From positions 310,001 through 374,000 of the forward strand of contig NZ_RYEV01000008.1 of NCBI RefSeq assembly GCF_004138485.1: a stretch of 64,000 bases of DNA, read 5' to 3'. The translations under genes and the position numbers were made by a program. Of the stretch, positions 20,288 to 28,135 are shown piece by piece. Within the stretch, counting starts at the first letter, position 1. Every line of letters starts with the position of its first letter. This DNA comes from Peristeroidobacter soli. GTDB taxonomy: Bacteria > Pseudomonadota > Gammaproteobacteria > Steroidobacterales > Steroidobacteraceae. The notes below the pieces were generated by a model. It was not told the origin of the DNA, did no database searches, and saw only the letters and a program-made list of their open reading frames with translations.

Positions 20288-21154
20288 CTACAACCGCGTC
20301 CCGACGAAGCGGCGGACCACGCCGCCGTCTTTCACATCAGCGGCGAGAATGCGCTCGCCGCTGACCTCGCCGATCAAGTCCGTGGGCCGCCGGTCCAGAC
20401 CCGACACCACGATCTCCACTCGGTTGCCGTCCAGCCGGCCATTGCGAACCGCGAGACGCGCACCATTCGCGGGCGACGCTTCGAGGCGTTGAAAGCTTTG
20501 CCGAAGCTCGACGGTGAAGTTCGCCGTCCCGCCGACCTCGCTGAATCGCCATTCACCCGCGACGTGTGCCGGCACGATCCATAGCAAGGCTTTGGTATTG
20601 CCCACGGCGGACCCGATCACTTCATCGGGTTGCCATTCACCCATGTCGAACGTGTTGGATACCACGCGCGTGCCGGGGCGCATGTTCAGGATGGTCGGGC
20701 GCAGCTTCAGATTGAGGGTCGGCCCGAGATACAGCGTCAGCACGGTCGCGCCGCTGAAATCGGTCTCGAATAGGTCACCTTGTTTGAACTGCACCTTGTC
20801 GGTGAGTTGCTCGGCCCGCGCATGACACTGGGCAAGCTCGACCAGTTGCGGGTTGTATTCGATGCCGAGCGCGCTCGCGCCGAACTGTTTGGCTGCGGCG
20901 ATGGGAATCTTGCCGTCGCCCGAGCCGAGGTCGATGACCCGGTCCTTGTTGGTAACGCCAGCCGCGCGCAGCATCGAGGTGACCAGCTCATCGACGGTCG
21001 CGACCCACATGACATCCTTGCCGGGCTCGCCGCTACGAGGTGCGAACTGTTGCTCGCATTCAGCATGGGTCTCGGCGTGGACCGGCAAACAGAGCCAGGG
21101 AAGCAGGCACCAGAAGGTGCGACTGGCATGTAGCCACAGTCGCCAATGAAACAT
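20288..21154 (-). CDS. Exported class I SAM-dependent methyltransferase-like protein
   Basis: 288 residues. The N-terminus is a long hydrophobic signal (TFWCLLPWLCLPVHA). The mature part has a good SAM-binding motif I, DRVIDLGSGDGKIPIAA, followed by the acidic residue of motif II (ALGIEYNPQLV) and a motif-III-like KVQFKQGDLFETDFSGATVLTLYLGP. A C-terminal beta-rich tail of about 90 residues follows. The fold is that of a cytoplasmic enzyme, yet the signal peptide predicts export, where SAM is not normally available. It converges on the second S9 peptidase with only a two-base gap. Function unknown. Confidence 0.75.
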   Translation of the reverse strand: MFHWRLWLHASRTFWCLLPWLCLPVHAETHAECEQQFAPRSGEPGKDVMWVATVDELVTSMLRAAGVTNKDRVIDLGSGDGKIPIAAAKQFGASALGIEYNPQLVELAQCHARAEQLTDKVQFKQGDLFETDFSGATVLTLYLGPTLNLKLRPTILNMRPGTRVVSNTFDMGEWQPDEVIGSAVGNTKALLWIVPAHVAGEWRFSEVGGTANFTVELRQSFQRLEASPANGARLAVRNGRLDGNRVEIVVSGLDRRPTDLIGEVSGERILAADVKDGGVVRRFVGTRL

Positions 21155-21302
21155 CGTCGCTCACTCGTATCGCTATCGAACGGACGCAGGATACCGCCGG
21201 ATTCTCATATCAAGAGCCGCGGCTTTGTAACCTGGGATAAGAGGTATTTTGTCGGGAATTGTTGTACTCGATAAAGTCGGGCGCGTCGCCAGACTGGCTG
21301 CC

Positions 21303-21308
21303 TATAAT
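21303..21308 (+). promoter_or_regulatory. Candidate -10 box (TATAAT) upstream of the histidine kinase
   Basis: A perfect TATAAT 36 bp before the kinase ATG. No good -35 is seen at 16-18 bp, so the call rests on the -10 alone. Confidence 0.4.
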
Positions 21309-21343
21309 CGCGCGCACGTTTTACCAGGACCCCAAAGATTGGG

Positions 21344-22102
21344 ATGACCCCTCCATCGCCCACCGATCAAGAGCGCCTCATCGAAGAGTTGCGCGCGGCG
21401 ATTGCGGCTCGGGACGAGTTCATCGCCATCGCTGCTCACGAGTTGCGCAACCCGATGACGCCGATCGTCGGGCAAGTGCAGCTGCTACTATCGCGTGCGC
21501 GCCGTGAGCAAGTCTCGCCGGCGCTGGTCCGGGGTCTGGAGATGCTCGAGGTGGCGGTCGATCATTATGTCCGCCGAGCTACCACACTGCTCGAGATCAC
21601 ACGGTTGAACGACGCACAGGTCCGACTCGAGCCGAGCACCTTCGACTTGAGTCAGCTGATCGGCGCCTGCGTCAGCAAGTACGAACAGCTGGCCGCGCGC
21701 GCCGGCTCGACATTGCACTGTGATCTGCCCGGGCCCGTCGATGGGACCTGGGACCACTTGGCGACCGAGCAGGTCCTGGACAACCTCGTGTCCAATGCCA
21801 TCCGTTACGGTGATGGCCGGCCGGTGCGGATCGAGCTGAACAGCGAGCCCGCCTGGGTCGAGGTGCGAGTGATCGATCACGGCATCGGTATCGCGCCCGA
21901 GGATCATGAGCGCATCTTTCAGCGCTTCGAACGCGGGCCGGCCGCGCCGCGCAGTGGCGGCTTCGGCATCGGCTTGTGGGTGTCGCGCAAGCTGGTTCAG
22001 GCTCAGGGCGGGACCATGACGCTGCGGAGTCAGCCCGGCCAGGGATCGACATTCAGTGTAAGACTGCCACGTGACGTGACGGCTCACGCTAAGATCGCGT
22101 AA
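21344..22102 (+). CDS. Soluble sensor histidine kinase
   Basis: 252 residues, no membrane helix and almost no sensor part: only about 25 residues precede the H box AAHELRNP (His32). The ATPase domain is complete, with DNLVSNAIRYGDG (N box), IDHGIGI (G1) and GGFGIGLWVS (G2). It is followed at 34 bp by a KaiC-like ATPase and then a lone receiver, so its input probably comes from a protein partner. The KaiC-like protein is the obvious candidate, as in the KaiC-SasA pair, but this is inference. Confidence 0.9.
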   Translation: MTPPSPTDQERLIEELRAAIAARDEFIAIAAHELRNPMTPIVGQVQLLLSRARREQVSPALVRGLEMLEVAVDHYVRRATTLLEITRLNDAQVRLEPSTFDLSQLIGACVSKYEQLAARAGSTLHCDLPGPVDGTWDHLATEQVLDNLVSNAIRYGDGRPVRIELNSEPAWVEVRVIDHGIGIAPEDHERIFQRFERGPAAPRSGGFGIGLWVSRKLVQAQGGTMTLRSQPGQGSTFSVRLPRDVTAHAKIA

Positions 22103-22136
22103 GAACGCGTTTGGGGTAAAGAGGACCCACGGTCAC

Positions 22137-23663
22137 GTGAGCAACAAAGAAGTCAGCGAGCCGGGGCTGGAACGCATCGCCACCGGCGTACCCGGGCTCG
22201 ATGAAGTATTGAAGGGCGGCTTCTTCGAAGGCGCCGTTTACATCGTGCGTGGCACGCCTGGCGCCGGCAAGACGATTCTTGCCAATCAGATCTGCTTCCA
22301 GAACGCTCGCCAGGGCAAGCGCGCGCTGTTCGTTACGCTGCTGGCCGAAAACCACGCACGCATGCTCCAGCACCTGGAGCAGATGAGCTTTTACGACGCC
22401 AAGCTGATCCCGAAGTACGTGTACTACATCAGCGCGTTCCGCGTGCTCGAGGAGAACGGGCTGAAGGGAATGATGGATCTGTTGCGCCGGGAAATGCGCG
22501 CGCACGATGCCAGCATCCTGATTCTCGACGGCTTGATCGCGGTCGAGGAAACCAGCACCAATGATCGGGAGTTCCGGAAGTTCATTCATGAGTTGCAGGC
22601 GCATGCGGCCACCGCGGGCTGTTGCACGCTACTGCTGACGAACGGGCGCAGGGGTGAGTACCACCCGGAACACACCATGGTCGACGGTCTGGTCACTCTC
22701 GAAGACGTGCCTTATGGCAAGCGCCGCCAGCGCGAGCTGGAGGTGCGCAAATTCCGCGGCTCGGCCAGCTTGCGCGGCCGGCACCCATTTCAGATCACCG
22801 ATGACGGCCTGGTGGTGCATCCCCGGCCGGAATCGCGCTTCCTGCGGAACACCGGCGTTGCCAATGCCGGGCGGATTTCCACGGGCATCGCGCAGCTGGA
22901 CGCCATGACCGGCGGTGGCCTGATCGCCGATTCCTCGACCCTGCTGCTCGGGCCATCGGGTGCGGGCAAGACCACACTGGGTACGGCGTTTCTGCACCGT
23001 TCGAGCAAAGCGGAGCCCGGCCTGCACTTCGGCTTCTATGAATCGCCGGACCGGCTCGTGGCCAACGCGCAACTGCTCGGCATCGACCTGAAGGCGCGGG
23101 TCGCGGCCGGGGATCTGGAAATTCTGTGGCACCCGCCGTTCGAGCGCATCCTCGACAGCCTCGGCAACGAGCTGATCGATGCGGTACGCCGTCGCAAGGT
23201 GCGGCGCCTGTTCATCGACGGCTGGGGCGGCTTCGCTGGCACCGCGGAGACGCACGAGCGGCTCACTCCGTTCTTCTCCGCGTTGGCCAATGAGCTGCGC
23301 AGCCTGGGCGTCACCTCGATCTGCGCCATGGAAACCCAGAACCTGATCGGGCCGGAGCTGCTGGTGCCGGCCACCGGCATTTCCGCGGTCACCGAGAACA
23401 TGATCCTGCTGCGTTATTCGGAGTATCAGGGGCAATTGCGCCGTCTGATCTCGATCATGAAGGTGCGCGGCGGCGGCTTCGATCCCAAGCTGCGCGAATT
23501 CGAGATCGGCCCGCAGGGCTTGCGCTTCGTCGACAGTTTCAAGACCGCCGAAGGCGTGCTGTCCGGCTACAGCACCGAGCGCTCCGACGCCGCGGCGCCG
23601 GCCAACAAGAAAAACGCTGCGAAAGGACGACGCGCCACCGCTCGACGTCGCAGTAAGGCCTAG
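22137..23663 (+). CDS. Double-domain KaiC-like RecA-superfamily ATPase
   Basis: 508 residues from a GTG start with GAGGACC upstream. Two tandem KaiC domains: the first begins RIATGVPGLDEVLKGG, with Walker A GTPGAGKT at residues 39-46 and Walker B ILILDGL; the second begins RISTGIAQLDAMTGGG, with Walker A GPSGAGKT (Lys278) and Walker B LFIDGWGG. The tail is basic (KKNAAKGRRATARRRSKA). KaiC-like proteins outside cyanobacteria act as ATP-driven hexameric signalling hubs. No kaiA or kaiB is present. Flanking kinase and receiver genes in the same direction make a three-gene signalling module. Confidence 0.9.
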   Translation: MSNKEVSEPGLERIATGVPGLDEVLKGGFFEGAVYIVRGTPGAGKTILANQICFQNARQGKRALFVTLLAENHARMLQHLEQMSFYDAKLIPKYVYYISAFRVLEENGLKGMMDLLRREMRAHDASILILDGLIAVEETSTNDREFRKFIHELQAHAATAGCCTLLLTNGRRGEYHPEHTMVDGLVTLEDVPYGKRRQRELEVRKFRGSASLRGRHPFQITDDGLVVHPRPESRFLRNTGVANAGRISTGIAQLDAMTGGGLIADSSTLLLGPSGAGKTTLGTAFLHRSSKAEPGLHFGFYESPDRLVANAQLLGIDLKARVAAGDLEILWHPPFERILDSLGNELIDAVRRRKVRRLFIDGWGGFAGTAETHERLTPFFSALANELRSLGVTSICAMETQNLIGPELLVPATGISAVTENMILLRYSEYQGQLRRLISIMKVRGGGFDPKLREFEIGPQGLRFVDSFKTAEGVLSGYSTERSDAAAPANKKNAAKGRRATARRRSKA

Positions 23664-23665
23664 GC

Positions 23666-24037
23666 ATGCAAACCGTGCTGGTCGTCGATGATGAGTTCGG
23701 CGTCGCCGAGGTGTTGCAGTCCATCCTCGAAGACGAGGGCTACCGGGTCGCCACCGCGATCAACGGCAAGCAGGCCCTGGCGCGCCTGAACGAGGTGACG
23801 CCCGATCTCATCATGCTCGACTACATGATGCCCATCATGGACGGCACTCAGACGCTGAGCGCCATCCGCAGCAATGCGACTTTCGCCAGGCTGCCCATCA
23901 TCATGATGAGCTCGCTGGAGGAGGTTTCGGTGCGCGAGACCTGCACCGACTACGACTTCTTCCTCCGCAAACCCTTCCGCGCCATGGCCGTGCTGAAGGC
24001 GGTCCAGCAGCTGCTGGAACATCCTCCCCGCAAGTAA
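23666..24037 (+). CDS. Single-domain response regulator (receiver only)
   Basis: 123 residues, a full receiver and nothing else. Acidic pocket Asp8/Asp9 (LVVDDE), phosphoacceptor Asp52 in LIMLDYMMPIMDG, switch Ser82/83 and Lys102 in FFLRKPF. It starts two bases after the KaiC-like gene stop, so the genes are coupled. With no output domain it likely acts by protein contact, in the manner of CheY or Spo0F. Confidence 0.93.
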   Translation: MQTVLVVDDEFGVAEVLQSILEDEGYRVATAINGKQALARLNEVTPDLIMLDYMMPIMDGTQTLSAIRSNATFARLPIIMMSSLEEVSVRETCTDYDFFLRKPFRAMAVLKAVQQLLEHPPRK

Positions 24038-24173
24038 TCGGCGCCTCGGACGGTTTCCCGGCCGCCGGTGCTCTGCGCCCGTCTCTGAAGAGATTATTAC
24101 GGGTTCGGCAGAACGCTGTTGAAATGTAGAAATTCCATCAGCACAATCGGGCCTGGCTCCCATGAGGTCCGAC

Positions 24174-25601
24174 ATGCCGACCCGCCGAGATTTCTTTGCC
24201 ACCAGCGCGCTCGGCCTGAGCGCTTTGCCAGCTTTCGGGGCCGCTGCCGGCAGCCGTACCGCCGACGTCTCCCGGCAGCTCGCCAAGACCGACCCGGTCG
24301 CCGCGCGTCTCTACGAGACGATCCGCGACATGCCGGTCGACGACACGCACTGTCACCCCATATCGGATCGGGACAGGGTGATGACGCGCGACGGCTTCAT
24401 CGAGCGGCTGGCGCTCTCGGCATTCCCCGGGCCGAATTACTTTCCAGACGGCGTCTACGATCAGTGGCACGCCGGTGACGAGCGCACGCGCGCCGAGCTC
24501 GACCGTCGCTACAACGTCGGCAAGAAGCTCGCGTACATCAACAATCACTTCGGCGAATCGGTATTCACGAAGTTCATGGTCAAGGAGATGGCGTCTTTCC
24601 TGGGCTGCGAGCCGCGCTTCGAAGCGGTGATGGAGGCGCGCAACTCACACCAGAAAAACTACTACGGCTATGTGAATTCACTGTTCCAGGACGTGAAGCT
24701 CGACAACGTCATGATCGACACCGGCTATGCCGACGGTCTCGACGCTGCCGGCGTTCGCAAGTTCTCCGAGGCGATCAAGCCGACCCGCACCCGGCTCATC
24801 GCGCGTGTCGAAACCATTCAAGCCGAGTTGCTGAAAAAGAATCTGCCGTTCCAGGAGATGCGCGACACGTTCGTGAAGCGCGTGCGCGATGCGCTCGACG
24901 GCACGGGTAATTTTGGCGATCGCTCGTATGGCATGAAATCTTATCTGCTGCCCGCTATCGGCGTGATCAAGCCGGTGTACGACGCGGCGGCCGCTGCAAA
25001 GTCCTACGAAGAGCTGCGCGCCGCGCACGCCAAGCCGCTCGCGGATCGCGAGCTTCAGGCGCGTCAGGGCAAGACCTTCCTGGAATACATGCTGACCCTG
25101 GCGCTCGAGGAATGTCTGGAGCGCGACATGCCCATGCAGTTCCACGCCGGCGACGGCGAGGCGCCGAGCGTCATCCTGCGCAATCAGCAGCCGTACTATC
25201 TCGAAGAGTTCGTGCGCTTCGACAAGGACGGCCTGATGCGCATGCCGAAGATCATTCCGATTCACGCCGGCTATCCGCTGGTCAGTGAGGCGGCGTGGTT
25301 GAGTCATCTGTACGCGAACTGTTATTTCGAGCTGTCGCTGATGACGCCGTTCATTCACCAGGGGCTGGTGCGTCGTTATCTGGAAATCATGGAAGCGGTG
25401 CCGCTGTCCAAGATTCTGTTCGGCAGCGATGCGTATCACTTGCCGGAGCTGTATTGGCTGGCGGCCCGCTGGGGCAAACGATTCCTCAGTCAGGCGCTGG
25501 CGGTGTATGTGAGCGAGGGCGTGCTCAGCGAGGAGGAGGCGTTGGAAGGCGCGCGCATGATCCTCTACAAGAACAACCGCGCGGTTTATAACTTGAAGTG
25601 A
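24174..25601 (+). CDS. Tat-exported amidohydrolase (amidohydrolase 2 / FluG N-domain-like)
   Basis: 475 residues from the ATG at 24174, preceded by AGG; an in-frame ATG lies at 24162. The N-terminus MPTRRDFFATSALGLSALPAF has a twin-arginine motif. The metal site starts with DDTHCHP (HxH), with later QFHAGDG, IHAGYP and FGSDAYHLPELYW, the His-Asp pattern of TIM-barrel amidohydrolases. The length and the CHP motif resemble the amidohydrolase half of FluG-type proteins, without the glutamine synthetase half. It is followed at 13 bp by a cytochrome b and a molybdopterin oxidoreductase, perhaps in one operon. Confidence 0.8.
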   Translation: MPTRRDFFATSALGLSALPAFGAAAGSRTADVSRQLAKTDPVAARLYETIRDMPVDDTHCHPISDRDRVMTRDGFIERLALSAFPGPNYFPDGVYDQWHAGDERTRAELDRRYNVGKKLAYINNHFGESVFTKFMVKEMASFLGCEPRFEAVMEARNSHQKNYYGYVNSLFQDVKLDNVMIDTGYADGLDAAGVRKFSEAIKPTRTRLIARVETIQAELLKKNLPFQEMRDTFVKRVRDALDGTGNFGDRSYGMKSYLLPAIGVIKPVYDAAAAAKSYEELRAAHAKPLADRELQARQGKTFLEYMLTLALEECLERDMPMQFHAGDGEAPSVILRNQQPYYLEEFVRFDKDGLMRMPKIIPIHAGYPLVSEAAWLSHLYANCYFELSLMTPFIHQGLVRRYLEIMEAVPLSKILFGSDAYHLPELYWLAARWGKRFLSQALAVYVSEGVLSEEEALEGARMILYKNNRAVYNLK

Positions 25602-25614
25602 CGGGGCAGCGACC

Positions 25615-26328
25615 ATGAATTCGACCGTTGCGGATTTGCCGGCGGCGCGCGCGCCAGTCGAGATTCAGCGTCATAGCCGGCTGGTGCGGGTCACTCACTG
25701 GATCAATGCGCTGAGCTTTTTGTTTCTGGTGCCCAGTGGCATCGCGATCCTGTACGCGCATCCCGAGTTCTATTGGGGTGAGACCGGCTACTTCGGCGAT
25801 CCGGCCGCGCTCACGTTGCCGATGGAACCGAACTTCGACTACACGGCCTGGGGGCGCGGCATGCACTTCCTGTTTGCGTGGCTGCTGGTGCTGAACGGTC
25901 TGGTTTATCTGCTCGCCGGTTTGCTCAACGGTCACTTCTACCGTCAGATGTTGCCGCGCCTGGCGCAGCTGCATCCCAAACATTTGTGGCATGAGATTCG
26001 GGATCACCTGCGTTTCGTGCGTCCGACCGGCGAGGCGGTGCGCACCTACAACGTGCTGCAGAAACTGGCGTATCTGCTGGTGATCTTCGTGGCGCTGCCG
26101 TTGATGCTGCTCACCGGTTTGACCATGTCGCCGGCGGTCACTGCCGCCTATCCCGAGTTGTTCACGCTATTCGGCGGCAGGCAGTCGGCGCGCTTCATTC
26201 ATTTCATTTGCGCCAGCGCGCTGGTCGGGTTCCTGGTGATTCATCTGGTGATGATTTTCGTGGTCGGTTTCGTCAATGAGATTCGCTCCATGATCACTGG
26301 CAAGTTCCGGATCGAGGAGCAGTCATGA
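25615..26328 (+). CDS. Membrane cytochrome b (cytochrome b561 / formate dehydrogenase gamma type)
   Basis: 237 residues with about four membrane helices: VTHWINALSFLFLVPSGIAI, MHFLFAWLLVLNGLVYLLAG, AYLLVIFVALPLMLLTGLTM and FICASALVGFLVIHLVMIFV. His residues in the first (THWIN), second (GMHFLF) and last (FIHFIC, VIHLVM) helices are placed to bind two haems b. Its stop overlaps the start of the molybdopterin oxidoreductase by four bases, so it is the likely quinone-linked membrane anchor for that enzyme. Confidence 0.88.
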   Translation: MNSTVADLPAARAPVEIQRHSRLVRVTHWINALSFLFLVPSGIAILYAHPEFYWGETGYFGDPAALTLPMEPNFDYTAWGRGMHFLFAWLLVLNGLVYLLAGLLNGHFYRQMLPRLAQLHPKHLWHEIRDHLRFVRPTGEAVRTYNVLQKLAYLLVIFVALPLMLLTGLTMSPAVTAAYPELFTLFGGRQSARFIHFICASALVGFLVIHLVMIFVVGFVNEIRSMITGKFRIEEQS

Positions 26329-27062
26329 GCAAGATCTCGCGACGCAAGCTGATCGTCGGCGGTGTCTCGGCGGGCGGCATCCTGCTGGCGGGCACGGCGA
26401 GCAAATATTCCAACGAGCTGTATCGCGTCGGCGAGGACCTGTCGCGCGTCACGCATCGCTTCCTGCTCAGAAACAATCCACTGGCGCGCGAGTTCACGAC
26501 GCGCGACATCTCCAAGAATTTTCCCGCCATCGGCACGACGATGCCGGAGAGCGAGATCTATCAGCGTCTGTTACATGCCCGGTTCGCCGATTGGCGGATG
26601 CCGGTGGGCGGGCTGGTCGACAAGCCCATGTCGTTCTCGCTGGCGGATCTGCAGTCGATGCCGGCTCGCACGCAGATAACGGCTCACAGCTGCGAGCGTG
26701 GGTGGACGGCAATCGCGCAGTGGACCGGTGTGCAACTCAGTCGAGTGCTCGAGCTGGTGAAGCCGCAGCCCGCGGCGCGCTGGGTCGCCATTCATTGCTC
26801 CGACGGCTGGTGGGACAGCTACAGCCTGGATCATTTCGAAGCGCTGCATCCGCAGACGATTCTCGCCTATGGCATGAACGGCGCAGACCTGCCCGTCGCG
26901 CACGGCGCGCCGGTTCGACTGCGGGTCGAGCGGCAGCTCGGCTGGAAGAGCCTGAAGTACGTCGATCGCATCGAGCTGGTCGATCACTACCGCCGCCTCG
27001 GCGACGGCAAAGGCAGCTTCGTGGCGGACGAGTACAACTTCCAGTGGTACGGCGGAGTTTGA
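26325..27062 (+). CDS. Tat-exported molybdopterin-dependent oxidoreductase (SUOX/YedY fold)
   Basis: 245 residues; the N-terminus MSKISRRKLIVGGVSAGG has the twin-arginine motif. The Mo-cofactor domain includes ITAHSCERGWTAIAQWTGV, with Cys123 as the presumed molybdenum ligand, and the typical HCSDGWWDSYSLD and GAPVRLRVERQLGWKSLKYVDRIEL. It would act in the periplasm with the overlapping upstream cytochrome b. It resembles MsrP but is shorter than a full sulfite oxidase; the substrate is unknown. Confidence 0.9.
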   Translation: MSKISRRKLIVGGVSAGGILLAGTASKYSNELYRVGEDLSRVTHRFLLRNNPLAREFTTRDISKNFPAIGTTMPESEIYQRLLHARFADWRMPVGGLVDKPMSFSLADLQSMPARTQITAHSCERGWTAIAQWTGVQLSRVLELVKPQPAARWVAIHCSDGWWDSYSLDHFEALHPQTILAYGMNGADLPVAHGAPVRLRVERQLGWKSLKYVDRIELVDHYRRLGDGKGSFVADEYNFQWYGGV

Positions 27063-27147
27063 GTTCACCCTCGCGCCCAAGGCATTGAATTTCGATATCT
27101 AGTCGGCTTGGCTGGCGGGTGACGCCAACATTTGCCTGAGTGAAGCC

Positions 27148-27176
27148 TTGACGGGGTCGTAATTTCGAAATAATTT
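27148..27176 (+). promoter_or_regulatory. Sigma-70-like promoter with TTCGAA operator-like repeat
   Basis: TTGACG at 27148-27153, a 17-bp spacer and TAATTT at 27171-27176, 30 bp before the next gene. AATTTCGAA occurs twice, at 27161-27169 and 27172-27180, one helical turn apart and covering the -10; each contains the palindrome TTCGAA. This looks like a repressor site. Confidence 0.55.
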
Positions 27177-27205
27177 CGAATTTATCCCCGTCCGAGGTCG
27201 TTCGC

Positions 27206-27850
27206 GTGAAAAACACCCCCGCCTTCCTGCTGCTTCTGGGCGCCGCGTCGCTCGCCCATGCCGAAGCTCCCGTTCCTTGCGCCTCCGCCGCGCAGATCGC
27301 GAGCGTGCACGACTACTACACCAATCAGCGCCCCGGTCGCCCTCTGCCCGTGCCGGCGCGCGCGTTCGGTTGGCCTGAGTCGGTGGTCGCCAGTGGACTG
27401 CCGGTCGAGCAGTCGTTTGGTGCGGCCGCTACGCCGGCGCTGGTTCGCGAGATCTGGAAGACCATCGATGCGTGGGGCGAGAAGACCTCAGTGAAGCTCG
27501 TGCTCGCCTCGGGCGGCCAGCACACCTTCGCGTTCCCGAGCTTGGTGCCAATCACTCAGCCTCAGAATGCGAACGCAGACCTGCTGGATGTGTACGCGGA
27601 TGGCGGCAAAGGCGTGCACACGCATATCAGCGCGCCACATGTGAAGGCCATCTATGCGACCGATGTTCCCGGCAAAAACGCCGGCCAGCGCACGCAAGCC
27701 ATCTCGTTCTACAACCAGGACGGCAGCCTGGCGCTGGCGGTCTATGCGCAGATCGATGGCGAGAAGCCCGACCCCGCCGCCATCGAAGGCTTCAAGAAGA
27801 CGGCGGCAAAGATCAAGGCGCTGCCAAGAGTTTGCGCGCCGCCGACCTGA
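27206..27850 (+). CDS. Exported HutX/ChuX-like protein (possible haem handling)
   Basis: 214 residues with a clear signal peptide (MKNTPAFLLLLGAASLAHA), from a GTG start. The C-terminal half, with GVHTHISAPHVKAIYA followed by RTQAISFYNQDGSLALAVY, follows the pattern of the HutX/ChuX haem-utilisation fold (GLHGHIRAEHI, then FFN..G..MFKVF). Those proteins are cytoplasmic, so an exported version is unusual. It has its own promoter and lies upstream of a siderophore-type TonB receptor, in keeping with iron or haem uptake. The similarity is by eye and could be wrong. Confidence 0.5.
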   Translation: MKNTPAFLLLLGAASLAHAEAPVPCASAAQIASVHDYYTNQRPGRPLPVPARAFGWPESVVASGLPVEQSFGAAATPALVREIWKTIDAWGEKTSVKLVLASGGQHTFAFPSLVPITQPQNANADLLDVYADGGKGVHTHISAPHVKAIYATDVPGKNAGQRTQAISFYNQDGSLALAVYAQIDGEKPDPAAIEGFKKTAAKIKALPRVCAPPT

Positions 27851-27955
27851 CGAAAAGAGGTCTGGCGAGAAGGGCCGCCGCAAAGCTCTGGCGCGAGAGG
27901 GCGCGATGAGAAAGCCCAGCCGCACTGGCGAGCTCCATCTTCTCTGAAAGGGGCC

Positions 27956-28004
27956 CCTCCCGCAGGGAGAAAAATAATATTCCCCCTCCCGTGCACGGGA
28001 GGGG
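27956..28004. repeat. REP-like palindromic element
   Basis: Two adjacent hairpins in the 285-bp gap before the receptor gene: CTCCC-GCA-GGGAG near 27956-27968 and a perfect 22-bp palindrome at 27983-28004 (arms CCCCTCCC and GGGAGGGG around GTGCAC), followed by CCAGGGGAGGG. The composition matches dispersed intergenic palindromes of many proteobacteria. The rest of 27851-28135 holds no gene. Confidence 0.65.
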
Positions 28005-28135
28005 CCAGGGGAGGGTCTTACGGCCCGCCACCCCATTCCTCATACGCTTATAACTTGGCTGAGGACACTCCTGATTGTGAAATCGGGACGTCGACTGACA
28101 CTGGCGCGTTGGTTGGTTTCAAGAGGAATCAGTCG

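Noticed and set aside
22137-23663. True circadian kaiABC clock
   Set aside because: No kaiA or kaiB and no cyanobacterial context; only a KaiC-like ATPase is present.
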